From the NCBI GenBank assembly GCA_904381335.1, contig CAJFIN010000001.1, positions 1 to 64,000 on the forward strand: 64,000 nucleotides of DNA, in the 5' to 3' direction. Source of the DNA: Candidatus Neoanaerotignum galli. GTDB taxonomy: Bacteria; Bacillota; Clostridia; Lachnospirales; Anaerotignaceae. The position numbers and the translations under genes were made by a program. The notes below the pieces were generated by a model. That model had not been told where the DNA came from, did not search any database, and worked only from the letters and a program-made list of their open reading frames with translations. Shown piece after piece: positions 33,057 to 44,405 of this stretch. Positions within the stretch are counted from its first letter, which is position 1. The number at the start of each line of letters is the position of its first letter.

Positions 33057-33146
33057 AAAAAGCCCCAGCCGGCGGAACCGCTGCTGGCCCCAGCCCCTTC
33101 CAAACAGAAGGCGGGATCCAGGCAGCAGACGCCGCGCTGGGGCAAT
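33057..33146 (-). terminator. GC-rich structured region after serS with competing stems
   Basis: On the minus strand GCCCCAGC (33136-33143) can pair with GCTGGGGC at 33087-33094 or at 33062-33069; the second copy of GCTGGGGC also ends a CCAGC...GGCTGG hairpin followed by TTTTTC. It lies 40 bases after the serS stop, so it works at least as a terminator; the two alternative partners resemble an attenuator design. Confidence 0.55.
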
Positions 33147-33183
33147 GGCCCAGATCACTATTTTTGTATCAATGGGACCAACC

Positions 33184-34584
<1,401 letters not shown>

Positions 34585-34611
34585 TCATTTTATCTCCCTC
34601 AGGTGTTATTC

Positions 34612-34652
34612 CAAAGCCCGAAGATCAGATCCCCCCGATCCTCGGGCTTTTT
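34612..34652. terminator. Terminator after the DUF4446 gene
   Basis: AAAGCCCGA and TCGGGCTTTTT pair around a loop that contains GATC-rich pairing. The T run is better on the plus strand, but the only gene ending here is on the minus strand seven bases away. Confidence 0.65.
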
Positions 34653-34659
34653 GCCTATT

Positions 34660-35325
34660 TTATATTTTGACAGCCTCTGATTCCACAGCATCCGCTGCGG
34701 GCGTATCTGGTAAATTCTGCGCCATACCAGCCACTAAATCCTTTGCCCGGCTGACATAAGACTGCTCTGATGTTTCTTCTGCCTCATCCGGCGTTTTCAG
34801 CGGTTCTTCTGAAACATAGCCATTGGTCATAGCCCGTTCCAAAGCCTGTTGTTCTTCTGTGGAAAGGACATAAGGGCTAACGCCCAATTCAATGGGTTTA
34901 GCATAGGTAAAAGAACCCGTGCGCGAGTGAATCCCATTGAGCACAACACCATTATTTCCCGCATCCAGCAGCGCTACGGCATAACATAAATCTCCCCCCA
35001 CCTCATCAAAGGGATTATACCGCACCACCCCAACCTTCTGCACACATTTGCCCACACTGCGATCCAGATCTCGGACCGTTTTTTCCAGCGCCGTATATTT
35101 CTGATCCAGTGCTTCTGCTTCCTGGTGAAATCCTGTTAATTGTGCTTCCAAATTATGTTCTGGCCGGCGTTTTGCACCGGTAAATAATTCATATCTCTTT
35201 TTCAATTTGCGCACCATCAACAGTGCGGAAATGCTGACAACTAAAAATACCAGCATCAATATGCCCAGCACAACCACAACGCTGAGCAGGTTTTCATTCA
35301 AAAATGCACTAAGCCATGCATTCAT
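34660..35325 (-). CDS. DUF4446 family membrane-anchored protein
   Basis: 221 residues with one N-terminal membrane helix (VVVVLGILMLVFLVVSISALLM), a short coiled coil (about residues 55-95) and the conserved core VGVVRYNPFDEVGGDLCYAVALLD and GIHSRTGSFTYAKPI that defines the DUF4446 family. It typically lies next to parA-parB, as here, 22 bp after parB, but its role in segregation is not established. Start at the ATG at 35325 is chosen because the longer frame to 35367 overlaps parB; the Shine-Dalgarno is weak (AAAGGG). The acidic tail is variable. Confidence 0.8.
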   Translation of the reverse strand: MNAWLSAFLNENLLSVVVVLGILMLVFLVVSISALLMVRKLKKRYELFTGAKRRPEHNLEAQLTGFHQEAEALDQKYTALEKTVRDLDRSVGKCVQKVGVVRYNPFDEVGGDLCYAVALLDAGNNGVVLNGIHSRTGSFTYAKPIELGVSPYVLSTEEQQALERAMTNGYVSEEPLKTPDEAEETSEQSYVSRAKDLVAGMAQNLPDTPAADAVESEAVKI

Positions 35326-35347
35326 TGCAAGCTTCACGCCCTTTTCT

Positions 35348-36232
35348 TTATGCCTGATGCCCGGCAATCTGTGTCAACAGACGCTCCAGGTCTTCCGGCG
35401 AGTAAAATTCAATCTCAATTTTTCCTTTTTTTCCACCTTGCTTCACGGTTACCTTGGTGCCCAAGGCACTTTGCATCCGTTCCGCTGCCACCCGCAAAGC
35501 CAATGTTTTCCCATCCGGAGCAGCTGGTGATTTTTCTGTTTTTCCCTGTCGGGCCAGATACTGTTTCACCATGGCTTCCGCTGAGCGCACACTTTGGCCT
35601 TCTTCCAAAATGCGTTCCGCCAACTGAAATTGCGCCTGTCCATCTTCCAAGGCCAACAATGCCCGAGCATGGCCACCGCTTAGACGTCCCTCTTCCACAA
35701 AGCGCTTAACTCTCTCATCCAGTTGCAGCAAACGCAGCGCATTTGCAATGGCCGGACGGCTTTTACCTACCCGGGAAGAGATTTCTTCTTGGCTTAGATG
35801 AAATTCTTCCTTCAGCCGAAGATAGCCTTCTGCTTCTTCCATTGGGTTTAAATCCTCTCGCTGAAGATTTTCCACCAGTGCCGTTTGAAACAATGCATCA
35901 TCCTGCAAGTGCCGGACAATGGCTGGGATCGTTTTTAACCCTGCAATTTTCGATGCCCGCCATCTGCGTTCTCCTGCTACCAATAAGTAGGAGTCGCCTT
36001 CTTTTTTTACCACGATGGGTTGAATCACACCACAAGAACGGATGGATTGGGCCAATGACTCTAAAGACTCCTCTTCAAACCGCTTACGCGGTTGATGAGG
36101 ATTCGGCTCAATGGCATTAATATCCAGCTCCACCACCCGCTCTGGACTGGAGGAAACATCATCTGCTTCCGAGTGGATCAATGCGCCCAAGCCAAGGCCT
36201 TTCGCCCCCAAACCACTTTTTTTGGCCGCCAT
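35348..36232 (-). CDS. parB: Chromosome-partitioning protein ParB (Spo0J)
   Basis: CTPase clamp that loads on parS and organises the origin region for segregation. 294 residues: basic N-terminus (MAAKKSGLGAKGLG), ParB/Srx domain with PNPHQPRKRF and the CTP-binding GERRWRASK, helix-turn-helix LSQEEISSRVGKSRPAIANALRLLQL, and a C-terminal dimerisation domain with IEIEFYSPEDLERLL. ATG at 36232 lies two bases after the parA stop, with AAAAGGAG upstream; the longer frame would overlap parA. A perfect parS lies just upstream of parA. Confidence 0.94.
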   Translation of the reverse strand: MAAKKSGLGAKGLGLGALIHSEADDVSSSPERVVELDINAIEPNPHQPRKRFEEESLESLAQSIRSCGVIQPIVVKKEGDSYLLVAGERRWRASKIAGLKTIPAIVRHLQDDALFQTALVENLQREDLNPMEEAEGYLRLKEEFHLSQEEISSRVGKSRPAIANALRLLQLDERVKRFVEEGRLSGGHARALLALEDGQAQFQLAERILEEGQSVRSAEAMVKQYLARQGKTEKSPAAPDGKTLALRVAAERMQSALGTKVTVKQGGKKGKIEIEFYSPEDLERLLTQIAGHQA

Positions 36233-36233
36233 T

Positions 36234-37007
36234 TTACTTCCACTCCTTTTCAATTACTTCTTCTGCCAACAGGCGATAACTTTCCGCCCCCTTGGAACGG
36301 CTATCATACTGCGTGATGGGTAAACCATGGCTTGGCGCTTCTCCTAAACGCACATTACGGGGAATAATGGTCCGATACACCGAAGGACCCAGGCTTTTTT
36401 TCACCTCTTCCACCACTTGTAAGGACAAATTTGTTCTGGCGTCAAACATGGTAAATACGACTCCCTCCAGCTCCAGGGCAGGATTGAGCCGTTGTTTCAC
36501 CAGATTCACAGTATGTAATAGTTGTTCCAGACCTTCCATGGCAAAATATTCACACTGGATCGGTACTAACACCGTATCCGCCGCCGTCAGCGCATTAATG
36601 GTAATGAGGTTTAACGATGGCGGGCAATCAATTAGTACAAAATCATACTGCGATGCAATCAAAGACAGTTGTTCCTTTAAGATATATTCCCGGCGCTCGA
36701 TACCCACCAGTTCAATTTCTGCACCAGAAAGATTCTGATTGGCTGGCGCAATGGTCACCCCATCAGCACAGGTAGGTTGTAAAACATCCTGCAAGGAAGC
36801 CTCCTGAAGGAACATTTCATATACCGTTTTGGAAAGGCGATTTTTTTCCAATCCCATACCGCTGGTGGCATTCCCCTGCGGATCGGCATCGATGAGCAGC
36901 ACTTGTTTTCCCTGTTCTGCCAAAGCAGCCGCCAAATTGATGGCCGTTGTTGTTTTTCCCACACCGCCTTTTTGATTGGCAATGGCAATGATGCGTACCC
37001 GTCCCAA
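36234..37007 (-). CDS. parA: Chromosome-partitioning ATPase ParA (Soj)
   Basis: Deviant Walker ATPase that drives origin segregation and, in B. subtilis, regulates DnaA. 257 residues: IAIANQKGGVGKTTTAINLAAAL carries the deviant Walker A with both lysines (shown in part), LLIDADPQGNAT follows, and FVLIDCPPSLNLITINAL is the Walker B region. ARTNLSLQVVEEVK and PRNVRLGEAPSHGLPI are typical of Soj. The TTG at 37005-37007 is chosen because AAAGGAGG lies seven bases upstream; a longer frame reaches 37049. Operon with parB and DUF4446, with parS 120 bp upstream. Confidence 0.94.
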   Translation of the reverse strand: MGRVRIIAIANQKGGVGKTTTAINLAAALAEQGKQVLLIDADPQGNATSGMGLEKNRLSKTVYEMFLQEASLQDVLQPTCADGVTIAPANQNLSGAEIELVGIERREYILKEQLSLIASQYDFVLIDCPPSLNLITINALTAADTVLVPIQCEYFAMEGLEQLLHTVNLVKQRLNPALELEGVVFTMFDARTNLSLQVVEEVKKSLGPSVYRTIIPRNVRLGEAPSHGLPITQYDSRSKGAESYRLLAEEVIEKEWK

Positions 37008-37128
37008 TCGGTTTCCTCCTTTCCAAAAAGCCCCGTGGCTAAAGCCCACTTGGCTCTGCTGTCTGATTCTATTTTAACACAGTCCTGTCCAAAGGGAAAC
37101 AGAAAAATGGCAATTTAATGAATTTTTT

Positions 37129-37144
37129 TGTTTCACGTGAAACA
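37129..37144. promoter_or_regulatory. Perfect parS site
   Basis: TGTTTCACGTGAAACA, an exact match to the Firmicute parS consensus bound by ParB/Spo0J. It lies between parA and argS and touches the argS terminator. Confidence 0.95.
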
Positions 37145-37175
37145 AAAAAATGACCGTTTTCCAAAGAAAACGGCC
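37144..37175 (-). terminator. Terminator of argS
   Basis: On the minus strand GGCCGTTTTC, loop TTTG, GAAAACGGTC and a run of seven T residues, 28 bases after the argS stop. The T run leads directly into parS. Confidence 0.88.
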
Positions 37176-37202
37176 AAATCAATATGTTTCAAGTAAGATG
37201 GC

Positions 37203-38894
37203 TTACATCTGTTCCGGCGCCTCAATGCCCAATAAGCCCAACCCACGGGTCAACACCACGGTTACCGCCCGTACCACGGCCAGACGAGCATATTTTATCT
37301 CATCACTCTGATTCAAAATGGGATTATCATGATAAAATTTATTGAATTTCTGGGCGATATCCATCAAAGAACGAGATACCACTGAGGGCTCATATTTCTC
37401 CGCCGCTTCATGAACCTTTTCGGGAAAAGCTGCTAACGCTTTGCACACATCAAAGCTGGCCGCATCCGACAACAAGCGATAATCCACAGGCTGCGCCGTT
37501 TCACCGGCTTTTCGCAAAATACTGTTAGCTCTGGCATTGGTATACTGGACATAAGGTCCTGTTTCCCCTTCAAAATTCAACATGCGCTCCCAACTGAACA
37601 CCACATCTTTGACGCGAGAGTTATATAGATCATTAAAAATCACCGCACCAATACCCACCTGACGGGCCACGGTCTCTTTATCCGGCAAATCCGGATTCTT
37701 TTCTGCAATGATTTTTCGGGTCTCTTCCACCGACTGGTGAAGCAGATCCTCCATCAGCACCACATGACCTTTTCGGGTCGAAAGCTTACCAGAATCCAAG
37801 CTTACCAGACCAAAGGGAACATGAACCAGATCCTTCGCCCAATCATAACCCATTTTTTCAATTACCTTAAACCACTGGGCAAAATGCAGATTTTGATCCA
37901 AGGCTGTCAAATAAATACATTTATCAAAGTGATACGTTTTTTTCCGATAAATGGCAGCAGTAATATCACGAGTAGCATACAGCGTACCGCCATCACTGCG
38001 CAAAATCAAGCAAGGCGGCATATTGTCTTCGCTTAAATCCACAATCAGCGCACCATTGCTTTCCACCAGCAATCCTTTGTCTTTCAGCTCTTGAACCACG
38101 GCATCCATCTTATCATTATAAAAGCTCTCGCCTGTATAATGATCGAAAGTCACATGGAGCATACCGTATACCCGTTCAAACTCCTTCATGCTGATATCAT
38201 AGAACCATTTCCAGAGCGTCAGGGCTTCTTCATCCCCATCCTGCATTTTTTTAAACCATGCCCTGGCTTCATCCTCCAGCTCGGGTGTTTGTTCCGCCTG
38301 TTCATGAAATTTCACATAAAGACGCATCAGCTCTGTAATGCCCTTTTCTTCCACAGCTTCTTTACTGCCCCATTTTTGATAAGCTACAATCAGTTTGCCA
38401 AACTGAGTACCCCAGTCGCCAAGATGATTGATGCCAATGGCATGATAGCCTAAGGCCTGAAAAATATGATATAATGCATTACCAATCACTGTGCTGCGCA
38501 GATGGCCCACATGAAAGGGCTTGGCAATATTGGGGGAAGAATAATCAATGACAATGGTTTTTCCGGCCCCTTCTGTGCTGCTGCCATACTGTAAGCCCGC
38601 CTGCTCCACTGCTTCCAACACCTCACGGGCAAAAACACCTGCATCCAAAAAGAAATTTAAATATGCGCCCTTGACTTCCACTTTTTGTACAAAATCCGGC
38701 ACAGCAATCTTTTCTGCCAACTCGGAGGCGATCATCTGTGGGGCTTTACGCCATGTTTTCGCCAAACGGAAACAGGGAAAGGCATAATCCCCCATGGTGC
38801 TATCCGGCGGAACCTCCAACGCTTGCCGGGCTTCCTGTGGGGAAAGAGACGCAGCAGCAGCAATGGCCTGGGCTAATTCCTGTTGAAAATCCAT
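37203..38894 (-). CDS. argS: Arginyl-tRNA synthetase
   Basis: Class I synthetase of 563 residues that charges tRNA-Arg. The Arg-specific N-terminal domain includes YLNFFLD, the HIGH motif appears as PFHVGHLRSTVIGN (about residue 122), the KMSKS-like loop as LDSGKLSTRKG (about 370), and the C-terminal DALR anticodon domain ends the protein. All motifs are intact. It lies alone between parAB and the V-ATPase operon, with its own promoter and terminator. Confidence 0.97.
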   Translation of the reverse strand: MDFQQELAQAIAAAASLSPQEARQALEVPPDSTMGDYAFPCFRLAKTWRKAPQMIASELAEKIAVPDFVQKVEVKGAYLNFFLDAGVFAREVLEAVEQAGLQYGSSTEGAGKTIVIDYSSPNIAKPFHVGHLRSTVIGNALYHIFQALGYHAIGINHLGDWGTQFGKLIVAYQKWGSKEAVEEKGITELMRLYVKFHEQAEQTPELEDEARAWFKKMQDGDEEALTLWKWFYDISMKEFERVYGMLHVTFDHYTGESFYNDKMDAVVQELKDKGLLVESNGALIVDLSEDNMPPCLILRSDGGTLYATRDITAAIYRKKTYHFDKCIYLTALDQNLHFAQWFKVIEKMGYDWAKDLVHVPFGLVSLDSGKLSTRKGHVVLMEDLLHQSVEETRKIIAEKNPDLPDKETVARQVGIGAVIFNDLYNSRVKDVVFSWERMLNFEGETGPYVQYTNARANSILRKAGETAQPVDYRLLSDAASFDVCKALAAFPEKVHEAAEKYEPSVVSRSLMDIAQKFNKFYHDNPILNQSDEIKYARLAVVRAVTVVLTRGLGLLGIEAPEQM

Positions 38895-39138
38895 TTCATT
38901 CTTCCTTTCTTATCCTCCATTCCGGTACCAAAAAGGCCGGGTAACGATTTCATTGGAAAGATTATCTCTTTAGACCAATAGGGGATCAGCCAAAAAGCTA
39001 GGTTTCTCCCCTTCCTTGTGAAGGTATTGTATCATAGTTCCCCTAAAAACACAAGCAAGGAGGCATTGCAGGAAAAATGAGTGCCCCTTCTGTTGACACA
39101 AGCCATCCATCATAAAGGGATATGGTATCATGACAAAT
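38895..39138. other. Intergenic region, argS leader
   Basis: Holds the argS promoter (TTGTGT-17-TACAAT) and a leader of about 125 bases. Inside the leader CCTTCACAAGGAAGG-like short repeats are visible, but no T-box core sequence. A plus-strand frame starting near 39130 runs over the terminator and into vatD and is not a gene. Confidence 0.5.
39026..39054 (-). promoter_or_regulatory. Promoter of argS
   Basis: TTGTGT, 17 bases, TACAAT on the minus strand, about 130 bases before the argS start. Confidence 0.6.
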
Positions 39139-39170
39139 AAAAAAGCTATAGGAAGATCCATAGCTTTTTT
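39139..39170. terminator. Terminator of the V-ATPase operon
   Basis: AAAAAAGCTATGG and CCATAGCTTTTTT (with a short loop) form a stem with A and T runs on its two sides, about 70 bases after the subunit D stop on the minus strand. Confidence 0.85.
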
Positions 39171-39238
39171 ATTTCTTTTATTTTTTTATTCTCATTCTAT
39201 GCCATATGTTTTCGATATGATAGTCATGCCTATCATGC

Positions 39239-39931
39239 CTATTCTTCTTGCATGGCCAAAGCCGTCTTTTCTTCCGACCTTTGTTGATAATGATGCGCAT
39301 TTTCCAGCATTTGATCTTTTACTTTCATCAGCCTGGTCTGCGCACTACGCTCATTTTCATCCAACTTCATTTTAATAAAACGAATATTCTGCTGCGTTTC
39401 CGGAATCACCACATGCTCCAAGGCGTTTACCCGGCGGCGGGTCTTTTCAATTTCTGCTGCCATTTGCTGACAGGCTTTTTCGATTTCTGCCAGACGCAAT
39501 AAATCCGGCAGTATCTCCGCCAAAGCACCCACGGCCTGATCTAAGTCCGCAGAAGTAAAAGCCAAACCATAGGCATAAATATCATTCGGATCGCTGGTGC
39601 GGGTAGTCATATGGAAAGAGGGCACCGCAACATTCATGAAATTTTTTGTTTCTGCCTGCAAAAAAATCTCTTGCTTTGGCGCCAGTAAGGCCAGGCGAAT
39701 TTCTTCATCACTCATACCAGCCCGTGCCAATAAAAAACCTTGATGCGCCCGATGAATCCCTGCTTCTACCCGTTCCCGCAAGGCTTTATTTTCCCGAACC
39801 AAGGACAAAAACTGCCGCATCAATTCATCCCGCTTATCTTTCAGCAGTTTATGCCCCCGCATGGCCGTAACCAATTTTCTTTTTTGACGGGTCAGCTCCA
39901 TCCGGGTGGGGTTGACGTGTTTTGCGCTCAT
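39239..39931 (-). CDS. atpD: V-type ATPase subunit D (central stalk)
   Basis: The 230-residue coiled-coil rotor shaft of the V-ATPase, which links ATP hydrolysis in A3B3 to rotation of the K ring. The N-terminus VNPTRMELTRQKRKLVTAMRGHKLLKDKRDEL and the C-terminal RRVNALEHVVIPETQQNIRFIKMKLDENER (shown in parts) are strongly conserved in D subunits. It is the last gene of the operon, 12 bp after subunit B. Confidence 0.95.
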   Translation of the reverse strand: MSAKHVNPTRMELTRQKRKLVTAMRGHKLLKDKRDELMRQFLSLVRENKALRERVEAGIHRAHQGFLLARAGMSDEEIRLALLAPKQEIFLQAETKNFMNVAVPSFHMTTRTSDPNDIYAYGLAFTSADLDQAVGALAEILPDLLRLAEIEKACQQMAAEIEKTRRRVNALEHVVIPETQQNIRFIKMKLDENERSAQTRLMKVKDQMLENAHHYQQRSEEKTALAMQEE

Positions 39932-39943
39932 AAACCCCCCTCC

Positions 39944-41317
39944 TTACGGTTTTTCATAATACTGATCTAAATACTGATCCTTGATTCGTTTTAGCTCACT
40001 GCGCGGCAGCATCCGTAATAAATGCCAGCCAATGTCCAATGTGGTTTCAATCTCCCGATCCGTTTGAAATCCTTGAGAGACATATTCTTTTTCAAAAGCA
40101 TCCGCAAACTGTGCGTATTTCTTATCCATCTCTGTCAAAGCGGCGTCCCCTAAAATGACCATTAATTCTTTGGCATCTTTTCCTCGGGCATAGGCCGCAA
40201 AAAGCTGATTTAGCACATCCGCATGATCCGCCCGGGTTTTCCCCTCGCCAATCCCCTTATCTTTTAAACGGGACAGGGAAGGCAGGACATCAATGGGCGG
40301 CAGAATATTTTTACGATACAGTTCCCGACTGAGGATAATCTGCCCTTCTGTAATATACCCTGTCAAGTCGGGAATGGGATGGGTCTTATCATCTTCAGGC
40401 ATTGTCAAAATCGGGATCAGAGTGATCGAACCGGTTTTGCCCTTTTGCCGGCCAGCCCGTTCATAGAGGTTTGCCAAATCCGTATACATATAACCAGGAT
40501 AGCCGCGGCGGCCTGGCACCTCTTTTCGGGCGGCAGAAATTTCCCGCAGGGCATCCGCATAGTTCGTGATATCTGTTAAGATCACCAACACATGCATATT
40601 CTGATCAAAAGCCAGATATTCTGCTGCCGTCAAAGCCATACGCGGCGTTGCAATCCGCTCCACCGCCGGATCATTAGCCAGATTGATAAATAAAACACTC
40701 CGGTCAATGGCCCCAGTCTGACGAAAACTCTCCATAAAAAAGTTGGCTTCTTCAAAAGTAATCCCCATAGCAGCAAATACCACAGCGAAGGGTTCTTTCG
40801 TCCCCCGCACCTTAGCCTGACGGGCTATCTGAGCGGCAAGGTTGGCATGGGGAAGACCTGAAGCAGAAAAGATAGGCAGTTTCTGCCCCCGCACCAAGGT
40901 ATTTAGTCCATCAATGGCAGAAATACCCGTTTGGATAAACTCCTGGGGATAATTTCTGGCGGCAGGATTCATGGGCAGACCATTAATGTTTTTTCTTTCT
41001 TCGGGCAAAATTTCTGGTCCACCATCCATAGGACGGCCCAGCCCGTCAAACACCCGGCTGAGCATATCCCGAGAAACCCCCAGCTCCATGGGGCGACCCA
41101 AAAACCGTACTTTACTGGTGGCAAGATTAATGCCGGCAGAAGCTTCAAACAGCTGCACCAGAGCATTGCCGCCATCAATCTCCAATACCTTGCAGCGGCG
41201 GCGTTCTCCATTTTCCAGCTCAATTTCTCCCAATTCATCATAAGTCACGCCGGTGACGCCACGCACCAACATCAAAGGCCCCGCCACTTCTTCAATCGTC
41301 CGATATTCCTTTGGCAT
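39944..41317 (-). CDS. atpB: V-type ATPase subunit B
   Basis: Non-catalytic nucleotide-binding-fold subunit of the hexameric head, 457 residues. [17 protein letters not shown] replaces the P-loop of the catalytic subunit; [36 protein letters not shown] and [15 protein letters not shown] are classic subunit-B motifs. Normal length (about 460). Its first base overlaps the subunit A stop, so translation is coupled. Confidence 0.97.
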   Translation of the reverse strand: MPKEYRTIEEVAGPLMLVRGVTGVTYDELGEIELENGERRRCKVLEIDGGNALVQLFEASAGINLATSKVRFLGRPMELGVSRDMLSRVFDGLGRPMDGGPEILPEERKNINGLPMNPAARNYPQEFIQTGISAIDGLNTLVRGQKLPIFSASGLPHANLAAQIARQAKVRGTKEPFAVVFAAMGITFEEANFFMESFRQTGAIDRSVLFINLANDPAVERIATPRMALTAAEYLAFDQNMHVLVILTDITNYADALREISAARKEVPGRRGYPGYMYTDLANLYERAGRQKGKTGSITLIPILTMPEDDKTHPIPDLTGYITEGQIILSRELYRKNILPPIDVLPSLSRLKDKGIGEGKTRADHADVLNQLFAAYARGKDAKELMVILGDAALTEMDKKYAQFADAFEKEYVSQGFQTDREIETTLDIGWHLLRMLPRSELKRIKDQYLDQYYEKP

Positions 41318-43092
41318 TATAGGCTCTCCTTTCTTTCCCGTTCCTGCTGCATTTGCGCAGTCATCTCTGCTTCTAAACGGTCAAAGGCTGCCTGCGTTTC
41401 CTTTTCCGGTACATACTTAAACCGGCCAATGCCCTCCCGCACTTCTAATGCTGTCAACCGGTCAATCAAAACTCCCTGTGCCAAGGCTTGCTGAGCCTGA
41501 TGGTAAAAATCCAGCAGCAGACGCATCAAAAAATACTGCTTTTGCAAAGAAGAATATGTGTCCACTTCATGGAAGGCATTTTGATGGAGGAAATCTTCTC
41601 GGATGGAACGAGCCGCTTCTAATTTCAGGCGGTCTTGCGCTGATAAAGCATCCATGCCCACCAACTGCACAATCTCATTTAACTCGGCTTCCTCCTGCAA
41701 AAGCTGCATCATTTCTGCCCGCAGCTCCATCCATTGCGGCGCGGCATGCTCTCTATACCAAGGTGTTAACGCATCTAAATACAAAGAATAACTATTGAGC
41801 CAATGTACCGCCGGAAAGTGTCGCTGATAAGCTAAATTGGCATCCAAACTCCAAAACACCTTCACAATACGCAGCGTAGCCTGGGTCACAGGTTCAGATG
41901 TATCTCCGCCAGCAGGGGATACAGCGCCAATAACCGTCAATGCCCCTTCCCGGTTTTCACTGCCCAAAGCGATCACCCGGCCGGCCCGTTCGTAAAACTG
42001 AGCCAAACGGGAACCCAAATAAGCAGGATAGCCTTCCTCACCAGGCATTTCTTCCAGTCGTCCAGACATTTCCCGCAGCGCCTCTGCCCAGCGGGAGGTG
42101 GAGTCCGCCATCAAAGCCACTGAGTAGCCCATATCCCGAAAATATTCTGCAATGGTAATGCCCGTATAAATCGAAGCTTCTCTGGCTGCCACAGGCATAT
42201 CTGATGTATTGGCAATCAGCACCGTTCGAGCCATCAGGGATTTTCCCGTTTTTGGATCCACCAGCTCCGGAAACTCATTTAATACATCTGTCATTTCATT
42301 GCCCCGCTCGCCACAACCAATATAAACCACAATATCTGCATCTGCCCATTTGGCCAGCTGATGCTGCACCACTGTCTTACCGGAGCCAAATGGCCCAGGC
42401 ACCGCAGCCACCCCTCCTTTTGCAATGGGGAAAAGGGTATCAATGACCCGCTGACCTGTGGTTAAAGGCATATCTGGTGATAATTTTTTCTGATACGGGC
42501 GGCCCCGGCGTACTGGCCATCGCTGCATAAACGTCAGCGGATGGTCAACTCCTGCTTCATCCCGCACCACAGCCACCACATCTTCCACCCGGTGATCCTC
42601 AGGATCAATCGAGATCAGTGTACCGGAAATGCCAGGAGGCACCATAATCTTATGACACACCACTTCCGTTTCCTGCACAATGCCCAAGACATCCCCGCTG
42701 GAAACAGCATCACCAGGAGACTTAAATACCTCCCAAGGCCAAACCGTTTCCCGGCTAAGCGCTGGAGCCTCTACGCCCCGCTCCAAAAGATTGCTGCCTG
42801 TGATACGCATAATTTCATCCAAAGGCCGCTGAATCCCATCATAAATACTGCCAATCAGACCTGGGCCCAGTTCCACACTCATAGGCATCCCCGTGGACTC
42901 GACTTCTTCGCCAGGGCCCAGGCCAGATGTTTCTTCATACACCTGAATCGATGCCAAATCCCCATGAATTTCAATGATCTCGCCAATGAGCCGCTGACTG
43001 CTGACCCGCACCACATCGGACATATTGGCGTTGCGCATGCCTTCCGCAATCACCAGCGGACCGGCGACTTTTTTTATGACACCTTTGCTCAT
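41317..43092 (-). CDS. atpA: V-type ATPase catalytic subunit A
   Basis: Catalytic ATPase subunit, 591 residues. The P-loop [16 protein letters not shown] (about residue 229), [34 protein letters not shown] and [14 protein letters not shown] are intact, and the non-homologous insert typical of A subunits (about residues 110-200) is present. It pairs with subunit B and follows subunit F by 11 bp. Confidence 0.97.
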   Translation of the reverse strand: MSKGVIKKVAGPLVIAEGMRNANMSDVVRVSSQRLIGEIIEIHGDLASIQVYEETSGLGPGEEVESTGMPMSVELGPGLIGSIYDGIQRPLDEIMRITGSNLLERGVEAPALSRETVWPWEVFKSPGDAVSSGDVLGIVQETEVVCHKIMVPPGISGTLISIDPEDHRVEDVVAVVRDEAGVDHPLTFMQRWPVRRGRPYQKKLSPDMPLTTGQRVIDTLFPIAKGGVAAVPGPFGSGKTVVQHQLAKWADADIVVYIGCGERGNEMTDVLNEFPELVDPKTGKSLMARTVLIANTSDMPVAAREASIYTGITIAEYFRDMGYSVALMADSTSRWAEALREMSGRLEEMPGEEGYPAYLGSRLAQFYERAGRVIALGSENREGALTVIGAVSPAGGDTSEPVTQATLRIVKVFWSLDANLAYQRHFPAVHWLNSYSLYLDALTPWYREHAAPQWMELRAEMMQLLQEEAELNEIVQLVGMDALSAQDRLKLEAARSIREDFLHQNAFHEVDTYSSLQKQYFLMRLLLDFYHQAQQALAQGVLIDRLTALEVREGIGRFKYVPEKETQAAFDRLEAEMTAQMQQERERKESL

Positions 43093-43103
43093 TGTCTGAC
43101 CTC

Positions 43104-43427
43104 CTATGATTCACTCTCCAATAAAATATTGGAGCCCACAGCCCGTTCGATGGACTGCCGTACAGCCCGTAAGCCCCAGCCTGTATTGCCAGTAACTCCA
43201 GGGATAAGAATAACCGCCGGCAGACCCTGATCCCGATAGGCGTCAATGGCTTTTGTCATTTCCGCAGCCAAGGCCTCCGTAATATAAATAATGCCATATC
43301 CCAATTCAGCTAATGACTGCAATTTTTTCGTCCCCTGTTTTCCATCTGTTACAACCACAGGAGTAAGGCCCAAGGCAGCAAAACCATAAATGCTGTCCCA
43401 ATCGCCCATTACTGCAATCTTATACAT
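43104..43427 (-). CDS. atpF: V-type ATPase subunit F
   Basis: Small rotor subunit, 107 residues, that binds subunit [22 protein letters not shown] at the start and [12 protein letters not shown] and [14 protein letters not shown] are typical. The ATG at 43427 overlaps the end of subunit C and follows AGGTGAG; a longer frame to 43436 has two extra residues plus Met. Confidence 0.92.
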   Translation of the reverse strand: MYKIAVMGDWDSIYGFAALGLTPVVVTDGKQGTKKLQSLAELGYGIIYITEALAAEMTKAIDAYRDQGLPAVILIPGVTGNTGWGLRAVRQSIERAVGSNILLESES

Positions 43428-44379
43428 ACATCTCACCTATCCTTTCCCGAACCCATTGCGGCGGCAGATGGTTCCGTTTTGCCGAAAGGATCAGCCGTAC
43501 GGCCCGTATTTCGCTCTCTCTAGCCAGATAATAAGCTGCCAATGGCCCCAAGCCAAAGGGCTGGTATTTTTGTGGCCGGATCCGCTGCATGAATAGATCC
43601 CGACCCCATGTTTCAAAGGCAGATACTCCTTTTTGTAATGCCGGTAAACCACTGGCATATGCTGTCCGGCCTAAATAGGTAATCATGGTCTCTTCTCCTG
43701 CTAAAGCAGAAACGATAAGTTCTTCCTTGTCTAAAGAGTGACAAGGTGCCAATGCGAATGTCAAAAAATCCCGATCTTTTTTCAGCCGTACCGCCCGCAT
43801 GGCAATTTTAATATCGGCTAAGGCCACTGTTAACTCGCCATATACGGAGAAAAATTCATCACCCGTCCGCTCTGCTGCTTGAAGCACTGCTTCCAGCGCC
43901 GCTCGATCCAACAAACAGTCGGTTCGCTGGCCATCTTTTGTCTGCAATAAGATCCGCAAGGCTTCTTGGGCGCTTTGACGCATCCCTTCCGGCAGCAGGT
44001 CCCATTGATGATCCCGCACAGCTTGACGAATGACAGAAGCGGATATCAGACCATCAGGTAGGTAAGCTCCTTCATCTTCTATGCCACAGGCACATTCTTT
44101 GACGGCAGCCTTTAAATTATGGTAATCATTTTGACAGAAAAACACTTCAAATGCCAATTCATCCGGCACTAATTCCAGCAGCAGTGCCCGGGTTTTTTTC
44201 ATTTCGCCCTTCAGCATCGCCGATTCATCCAAGCTGCCATCCCAGCCCCGATCGCGCAAAAGGCGAAGGCAAGCATCTTCATCTGCTGCAAGCAGCAGCT
44301 GGTCTAAGAACCCCTGATCTAATAGTTTTGTCTCTTTCGCACGAATGCGGGCCACTGCATAACCATATTCTTCTTTCAT
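43420..44379 (-). CDS. atpC: V-type ATPase subunit C
   Basis: The 319-residue AC39/NtpC-like subunit that bridges the D-F shaft to the K ring. YGYAVARIRAKETKLLDQGFLDQLL near the start, FFCQNDYHNLKAAVKE in the middle and [31 protein letters not shown] (shown in parts) at the end match the family. It overlaps subunit F by eight bases. Confidence 0.93.
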   Translation of the reverse strand: MKEEYGYAVARIRAKETKLLDQGFLDQLLLAADEDACLRLLRDRGWDGSLDESAMLKGEMKKTRALLLELVPDELAFEVFFCQNDYHNLKAAVKECACGIEDEGAYLPDGLISASVIRQAVRDHQWDLLPEGMRQSAQEALRILLQTKDGQRTDCLLDRAALEAVLQAAERTGDEFFSVYGELTVALADIKIAMRAVRLKKDRDFLTFALAPCHSLDKEELIVSALAGEETMITYLGRTAYASGLPALQKGVSAFETWGRDLFMQRIRPQKYQPFGLGPLAAYYLARESEIRAVRLILSAKRNHLPPQWVRERIGEMYV

Positions 44380-44405
44380 GCCTTTCCTCCTTTCCGTCTA
44401 TGCTG

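Noticed and set aside
39130-39375. Plus-strand frame of 81 codons over the V-ATPase terminator and antisense to subunit D
   Set aside because: It runs through a terminator hairpin and antisense to a well-supported gene.
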